The translations under genes were made by a program, and so were the position numbers. The notes below the pieces were generated by a model. The model was not told the DNA's origin, searched no databases, and saw only the letters and a program-made list of their open reading frames with translations. This document shows, piece after piece, positions 58,184-64,000 of a stretch of 64,000 bases of DNA (its first letter is position 1; every line of letters starts with the position of its first letter). This DNA is from Protula sp. h YS-2021 (Eukaryota > Annelida > Polychaeta > Sabellida > Serpulidae): contig OX457024.1 in assembly GCA_949752745.1 (NCBI GenBank), positions 105,189,190 to 105,253,189 on the forward strand, given 5' to 3'.

Positions 58184-58450
58184 TACACATTTTGACGTGT
58201 CACAGCTAATTACACGTGTTGACATGTGATAGCTAATTAGACATGTTGACATGTGATAGCTAACTACACGTGTTACATGTGATAGCTAATTACACGAGCT
58301 CAGAAATGAATGCAAATTGCACGTGTTGACGTGTGATAGCTAATTACACGTGTTGACATGTGATAGTCAATTACACGTGTTAATATCTAATAGCTAATTA
58401 CACGTGCTGGCATGTGATAGCTAATTACACGTGTTGAATGTCACATATTA
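58184..58450 (+). repeat. ~28-bp minisatellite, about nine copies
   Basis: Units of ACACGTGTTGACATGTGATA plus GCTAATT repeat with substitutions. One interruption occurs near 58290-58318. ACACGTGT and ACATGT are palindromic cores. Confidence 0.85.
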
Positions 58451-58886
58451 ACACTAAAACATGTATCTCTGATGCAGAAAAGAGATGAGAAGTACATATG
58501 ATGATGATCACGTGACTAAACTGAGAACACTTGTCTCGCCAAACTTGGAAAGTGTGATTTGGACCCCAAAAGCAACAACTTCCTGGAAACCAAGCGAAAA
58601 AAAAATAAGTGAAGCATCTTGCACATCAGATACAAAAATTAACCTGAGCAGTTGTTAGTCAATACAAAATCAGACATACTTTTTATTCGTAAGATGTGTT
58701 CGCATATGATATAAACCCGTGCTGAATATCGCAAAGCGAACAAGGACATATCCAAAAGACGGATGACCAACAGTACTCAGCATCATGCCAGCTGTTTCGA
58801 AAGTGTCACTTTTGATAACATCATAAATGCAAAACTACTCCAATATCGCCCACATCAAAAAAAAAAAAAAAAAAAATCCGCCATTA
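58451..58886. other. MED4 3' flank
   Basis: No gene. It contains the candidate polyA signal at 58682-58687 and a run of ~20 A near 58857-58876, just beyond the MED4 stop codon (poly-T on the sense strand of the 3' UTR). Confidence 0.5.
58682..58687 (-). terminator. Candidate MED4 polyA signal
   Basis: TTTATT on the plus strand gives AATAAA in the MED4 sense direction, ~200 bp after the stop codon. Confidence 0.45.
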
Positions 58887-61429
58887 TCACTCATCACTCG
58901 AGCTAGTGCTGCTCGAGTCGGACGACATGAGTTCCACATCGTCTGCGCGCGCTCTGACGTCAATGCCCACGTGATGCGGTGTGGCGCTACCCCGCGGAGA
59001 ATGCGTGGGCAGGCCCGGGGTCATACTGGTGCCCCCTTGCGAGCTGTGTGAGGAGTCGAGGCTAGACTGCCACTGGTACGATGGTGCTTGTGCCTGAGGG
59101 GGCTGCATTCCTACACAACAACAACAATATTTGACTACGCCTTTATATCTTGAACCTTAAGTATATTCTTTAAATTACTTAAGGTATTTATACGACATCC
59201 GTTGCATATTTCCTGCTGCCGACCAGAAGATAAAGCGTTCTAATAATTACATCACCATTGTTTATTGTTTTATTTTTTCGGTCATAAAACATAATAGTCA
59301 TTGATGGGACTGGCCAGATCGCTGCTTTCTTACGTGACTCAACTATATGCCTTCCTTCTGACATACCTATATGCAAAGGCTATCTGCCCTGTGATTCGCC
59401 TATGTACACGGCTGTCGGCCATGTGACTCACCTATATGCAACGGCTCTCTGCTCTGTGACTCGCCTATATGTACGGGCTCTCTGCCCTGTGACTCACCTA
59501 TATGTACGGGCTCTCTGCCCTGTGACTCACCTACATACACGGCTGTCGGCCGTGTGACTCGCCTATATACACGGGTTGTCTGCCCTGTGACTGGCCTATA
59601 TACACGAGTTGTCTGCCCTGTGACTCATCTATATGCACGGGCTCTCTGCCCTGTGACTCACCTATATGCTTGGACTCTCTGCCCTGTGAATTACCTACAT
59701 ACACGGCTCTCTGCCCTGTGACTCACCTATAGGCTCGGGCTCTCTGCCCTGTGACTTACCTATATGCTCGGACTCTCTGCCCTGTGACTCATCTACATAC
59801 ACGGCTCTCTGAACTGTGACTCACCTATATACACGGGCTCTCTGCCCTGTGACACCTTTATGCTCGGACTCTCTGCCCTGTGACTCACCTATATGCTTGG
59901 ACTCTCTGCCCTGTGACTCACCTACATACACGGCTCTCTGCCCTGTGACTCACCTATAGGCTCGGGCTCTCTGCCCTGTGACTCACCTATATGCACGGGC
60001 TCTCTGCCCTGTGACTCACCTATATGCACGGGCTCTCTGCCGGGTGATTCACCTGTATGCCCGGGCTCTGCCCTGTGACTCAACTATTTGCCCGGGCTCT
60101 GCCCTGTGACTCACCTATTTGCCCGGGCTCTCTGCCCTGTGACCCACCTTTATGCCCGGGCTCTCTGTCCTGTGACTCACCTTTATGCCCGGGCTCTCTG
60201 CCCTGTGACTCACCTATTTGCCCGGGCTCTCTGCCCTGTGACTCAACTATATGCACGGGCTTCCTGCCCTGTGACTCACCTATATGCACGGGCTCTCTGC
60301 CCTGTGACTCACCTATAACCCGGGCTCTCTGCCCTGTGACTCACCTATATGCACGGGCTGCCGGCCGTGGCCGAGCACCTCGGACAGCGTGTTGGCTGAC
60401 GACAGCGCCTGGTGGTTGATGGTTGTGTCATTGAGCCTAGCCAGCGAGCCGCACCGCATGTCGATGTCCGTCGGGTAGGGTCGGCGCGGGTCGCCTGCAT
60501 AACACAACAGCCTCTCGTCATTCAGTGCGAAGGAGGTGGGGGCGAGTTTTACATCTATACGGATACAGTGCTGCCACCTCAAAATGTCAAAAATAGAGTA
60601 TCAAGTGGCATCACTGGGGATACTATTTTCTGATCATGTCTTATCGTTTTCTTGCAGTTGTAAGTTCATTTTATTTCGTCACATATTCATTATGAATCAT
60701 ATCTCTGTGTGTTTGCAATGATCGTCCACACTTGGGATCGGATCCATTTAACCTATTTTCACAAGAAAGTAGTAGATTTGTCCCTAACCCATATTTGGTC
60801 GGTCGACATATCTAACTTTTCAAGCATTACTAGTTTTTAACATGATAAAATATTGATATGACTAAAAAAAGTCGACCAATCAAAAGCTTCCGCGCGCTGC
60901 GCTGAGCCAATGAAAAGCCGTACCTGGGCCCCACGTGGGTGGCGCGGCCACAGCATTGCTGGCGCTGATTTTATGCGCATACTTGATTAATTCCTCGGAT
61001 GAGATCTTACGACTGTTTGCTTGGTTAATCGATGCTAATTTCTGCTTCGCCTGGTAAATAGCCGTGCCCTATGAAAAAAAGATCATGATTTTTGTGGTCC
61101 TGTTGTCGGCTCTCCAAAACCTTTAATTTCCTATTCATTTTTCTACCTCTTTTTTTCTGCAAGCTCATCTTCTGCACGGAGCGTTATAACACGCAGAAGA
61201 AACATACATATCATTACGGAAGCGACAAGTCGAGCAGAAGGCGCACAGAAGGACACCGCGCGGAACGTGCGCCAGCCAGGGGTTCTAGAGCCCAAGCCTC
61301 CTTGGGCCCTTACCAATATGCTCTCGGCTTCTTTCAAGTTTTTCTGCAGGCGCCTGATATCTTCGTCGCGTTTTTCCACCTCTGCTTTTAGTGCGTCGTA
61401 TGTCTTTTGGAGTTCGGCTTGTTCTTCGG
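58887..61429 (-). CDS. MED4: Mediator complex subunit 4, 3' four exons (partial)
   Basis: Sense-order exons: 61429-61314, 61068-60924, 60494-60345 and 59110-58887 (about 211 codons with TGA). All junctions are GT-AG with matching phases 0, 1 and 1. The protein reads as MED4. There is a coiled coil with [20 protein letters not shown] and [14 protein letters not shown]. The conserved [20 protein letters not shown] and [15 protein letters not shown] core follows. A low-complexity tail ends [18 protein letters not shown], like the acidic Ser-rich end of human MED4. MED4 is part of the Mediator middle module and works in the nucleus in Pol II transcription. The first exon here opens mid-codon after TTTCAG, so ~70-80 N-terminal residues lie upstream, beyond the repeats or the window. 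Intron 60344-59111 is almost wholly minisatellite, with the donor ATAG|GTGAGT as its first unit. Confidence 0.92.
59360..60344 (-). repeat. 33-bp minisatellite made of MED4 splice-donor units
   Basis: About 30 units of ~33 bp fill the MED4 intron from its donor. In the sense direction each unit reads GTGAGTCACAGGGCAGAGAG followed by CCCGTGCATATAG. The last 13-14 bases copy the end of the upstream exon, and the first bases are the donor. Many units keep an intact or near-intact ATAG|GTGAGT. Units nearest the exon are the most uniform. The second donor-like unit (60315/60314) is two bases short, which puts TAG in frame. Confidence 0.9.
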
Positions 61430-61644
61430 CTGAAATGCACATTCATGGCTCTAATAGTAAAATAAATAAGGTTCATCCTTCGGCATTTCAACTATAGTAT
61501 GCTATGTACTTGATCTTTAACAACAGTACTAGGAAAAGTTCTCCTCTGACCTACTTCAACATACAATGATTAAAACTACTGTTGAAAATTAGGTTCTAAA
61601 TTGAAAGCAGTTAGACAGTGAAAAGTTGTTAACAAGATTCGGAT
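61430..61644. other. MED4 intron (part)
   Basis: AT-rich sequence upstream of the first visible MED4 exon. No further MED4 exon could be found up to the window end. Confidence 0.5.
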
Positions 61645-62029
61645 TATGGATGTTACAGTTCGTACCGTAACCGAAAGCCGACCGCGGTATTTCGGTTCGA
61701 TTCGGTTAGGAAACCAAAAGGGGGAACTAATAAAACTAATAAAATCATTAAACCAGTTTTTCCAAGGACAAAGTCCCAGCTTACGAAGAGCGATAAGACC
61801 AATTCTAGCAAGCATGAACAAGAATTTCCCTGAAAAAATTGGGCTTCAAAAGACGAGACGGCAAAGAACTAGCTAAATAATTAATTTAGCAACGGACCCA
61901 CAGACCGATAAATACGTACAAAGATTTGTTTTTCGGGAAGATGGGAAACCGATTTTGTATATCTCTGATACCTTCGAAAACGTATCGAAATTGTATCCAT
62001 ACACGTGTACTGTTGGTTACACATACACA

Positions 62030-63150
62030 ATTATTGCGCGGTTCGCATTTCAGACCAGTGCACATGTTTAGTCAACTTGTGTTGCTGCGCGGTTCGCATT
62101 TTAGACCAGTGCGCATGTTTACTTAACTTTTGTTGATGCGCGGTTCGCATTTCGGACCAGTGTGCATGATTATTCAACTTGCGTTGATGAGCGGTTCGTA
62201 TTTCGAACCAATATACACGTTTAATTAACTTGTGTTGATGCGTGGTTCGCATTTTAGACCAGTGCGCATGTTTCTTTAGGTTGCGATGATGCGCGGTTTG
62301 CATTTCGGACCAGTGCGCACGTTTATTTAACTTGCGTTGATGCCGGTGTACATTTCGGGCCAGTGCGCATGTTTATGTACCTTGCGTCGATGCGCGGTTT
62401 GCATTTCGGGCCAGTGCGCATGATTATTTAACTTGTGTTGATGCGCGGTTTGCATTTCGGGCCAGTGCGCATGTTTATTTAACTTTCGTCAATGCACGGT
62501 TCACGTTTCAGACCAGTGCGGATGTTAATTTAAATTGCACTGATGAGATGTTCGCATTTCGGACCAGTGCGCATGTTTATTCAACTTGCGTTGATGAGAG
62601 GTTCGCATTTCGAACAAATGTGCACGTTTACTTAACTTGCGTTGATGCGTGGTTCGCATTTCGGACCATTGCGCATGTTTTTTCAACTTGCGTTGATGCT
62701 CGGTTCACCTTTCAGACCAGTGCGCATGCTTATTTAACTTGCGTCGATGCGCGGTTCACCTTTCAGACCAGTGCGGATGTTTATTTAACTTGCCTTGATG
62801 AGCAGTTCGCATTTCGGACCAGCGCACATGTTTACTTAATTTGTGTTGATGTGCGGTTCTAATTTGGATCAGAGCGCATGTTTATTTAATTTTTCTTGAT
62901 GCGCGGTTCATATTTCGGACCAGTGCGCATGTCTATTCAACTTCCGTTGACGCGTGGTTCTTTCTTCTGACCACTGTGCACATGTTTACTTAACTTGCGT
63001 TGATGCGCGGTTCGCATTTCGGACCAGTGTGCATGTTTATTTAACTTGCGTTGAGACGCGGTTCGCATTTTTGACCACTGCGCATGTTTATATAACTTGC
63101 GTCGATGCGCGGCTGACTAGAGCGCTAGTTCATTTAACTTGTGTTGATGC
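62030..63150 (+). repeat. 51-bp minisatellite, about 22 copies
   Basis: Units of GCGGTTCGCATTTCGGACCA, GTGCGCATGTTTATTTAACTT and GCGTTGATGC repeat at 51 bp with ~10-20% divergence. Because 51 is divisible by 3, long open frames arise on both strands (for example 62548-62862). They are array artefacts. Confidence 0.92.
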
Positions 63151-63164
63151 GCTGTAGGAGGAGT

Positions 63165-63835
63165 TTCGTTTTAATTAAAAAAATTTTAGAATTCACTCGA
63201 AAAGCAAAAGCCGTATGCACGATCCCCTAGAGATGACTCATGCCAAAAATAAAAAATTACATCTGATAAAAACTGTAGGCGGAATTGCATTTGGAATTTT
63301 TTCTTCAAAAGTTCCCTGATCGACTCAAAAAGCACAAGCCCTGTTCACGAACCCCTAAGCATGCCTCACACACTAAATAATTTATATTTTCTTCAACAAT
63401 TCCCTAAAAATAAAATATTCCCAGTCAAAAAGCACAAGCGCTATGTCTGAGCCACCTAGGGATGTCTCATACCAAAAATAAATGAAATCGGATAAAAACT
63501 GTAGGAGGAAATGCATTTTGAAGTTTTTTCTTCAAAAATTCCCCCAAAATACAAAATTGTCCGATCGACTAAAAAAGCACATGCCTTATGCACGAAACCT
63601 TAGGGATGCCTCATACAAAACATAAATGAACTCAGAGAAAAATTGTAGGGGAAATGCATTTGGAAGTGTTTTCTTCAAAAATTCCCCAAAAATACAAAAA
63701 TTGTCCGATCGACTAAAAAAGCATAATCCCTATGCATGACCCCTTAGGAATGCCTCACAGCAAAAATAAATGACATCGGGTTAAAAATGCAGGAGATGCA
63801 TTTTTAATTACTTTTTAAGTTATTTCTTTACAAAT
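63165..63835 (+). repeat. ~125-bp tandem array, about five units
   Basis: Units carry TGTCCGATCGACTAAAAAAGCA, TATGCACGAACCCCTAGGGATG and CCTCATACCAAAAATAAATG blocks, then AAACTGTAGGAGGAAATGCATT. Their style resembles the cores of the array elements, but no ACGG run or terminal hairpin follows inside the window. Confidence 0.75.
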
Positions 63836-64000
63836 TCAACAAAAATTGTCCGGTAAATATTTAGCTAAATCATACGGTAAATATTTAGCTAAATACAATA
63901 ATCTTTAAATTTCGGCAAAATTTTAACAATTTTTGATAATCGTACCGAAAAAAAACGAACTGAATAATTGACGTGTACCGAATCGAAGCGAACCGTGGAA

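Larger units (their letters stand above)
61645..64000 (+). mobile_element. hAT-like element left terminus enclosing tandem arrays (runs off window)
   Basis: TATGGATGTTACAGTTCGTA and CCGTAACCGAAAGCCGACCG match, with changes, the TAGGGGTGTTACGGTTCG terminus at 15138. The window ends in CGTGTACCGAATCGAAGCGA, in the same style, which may be the approach to the inverted right end. Everything between is repeat DNA. It sits in the MED4 5' intron or flank. Confidence 0.45.

Noticed and set aside
58184..58450. CRISPR-like array
   Set aside because: Units are contiguous 28-bp repeats without unique spacers, in an animal genome; it is a minisatellite.
60057..60419. Plus-strand Cys/Pro-rich ORF of 120 codons
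   Set aside because: Antisense reading of the MED4 donor minisatellite and exon.
62548..62862. Repetitive 104-codon ORF and its antisense partner
   Set aside because: A 51-bp repeat is divisible by 3 and stays open in several frames; it is array sequence, not a gene.

Overview
The window is eukaryotic and animal. Its clearest gene is the 3' part of a spliced Mediator subunit gene, MED4. It also holds an intronless FASTK/RAP-domain gene and a frame-disrupted ankyrin-repeat gene. Gene density is low and most of the DNA is AT-rich and repetitive. Several repeats have a 150-170 bp tandem core next to an ACGG/ACAG-type microsatellite and a terminal hairpin. That layout is known from 'pearl'/Helentron-like elements of bivalve molluscs, so I infer a mollusc, most likely a bivalve. 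I did no database search, and the species is unknown.

Layout. 1-9.5 kb: two diverged direct copies of a ~1 kb repeat flank the ankyrin-repeat gene (2685-3935). 9.8-14 kb: three families of array elements, one split by an 857-bp hAT-like element with a perfect 8-bp target duplication. 15.1-17.9 kb: the FASTK/RAP gene on the minus strand, whose stop codon is the first three bases of an adjoining transposon terminus. 18.2-26.1 kb: more array elements and a readable stack of nested insertions, including a paralogous empty site that fixes both edges of one array element. 26.4-28.4 kb: small MITEs and a 425-bp tandem duplication. 28.86-35.36 kb: a PIF/Harbinger transposon with two convergent genes, each with one nonsense codon. 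35.55-37.42 kb: a 1.9-kb fold-back element. 37.4-46.3 kb: a decayed Polinton/Maverick with DNA polymerase B, integrase, capsid-type and ATPase-type remnants. 46.3-58.5 kb: microsatellites, hairpins, a TIR element carrying AT microsatellites, and a large 156-bp array with a 467-bp higher-order period. 58.7-61.4 kb: MED4 exons on the minus strand; one intron is almost wholly a 33-bp minisatellite whose unit repeats the exon/donor junction. 61.6-64 kb: a transposon terminus related to the one at the FASTK/RAP gene, followed by a 51-bp minisatellite and a ~125-bp array running to the window edge.

The three host genes do not form a pathway: one predicted nuclear transcription factor subunit, one predicted mitochondrial RNA-binding protein and one ankyrin protein. 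The main interest is how mobile and tandem DNA has shaped gene ends, introns and the space between genes.
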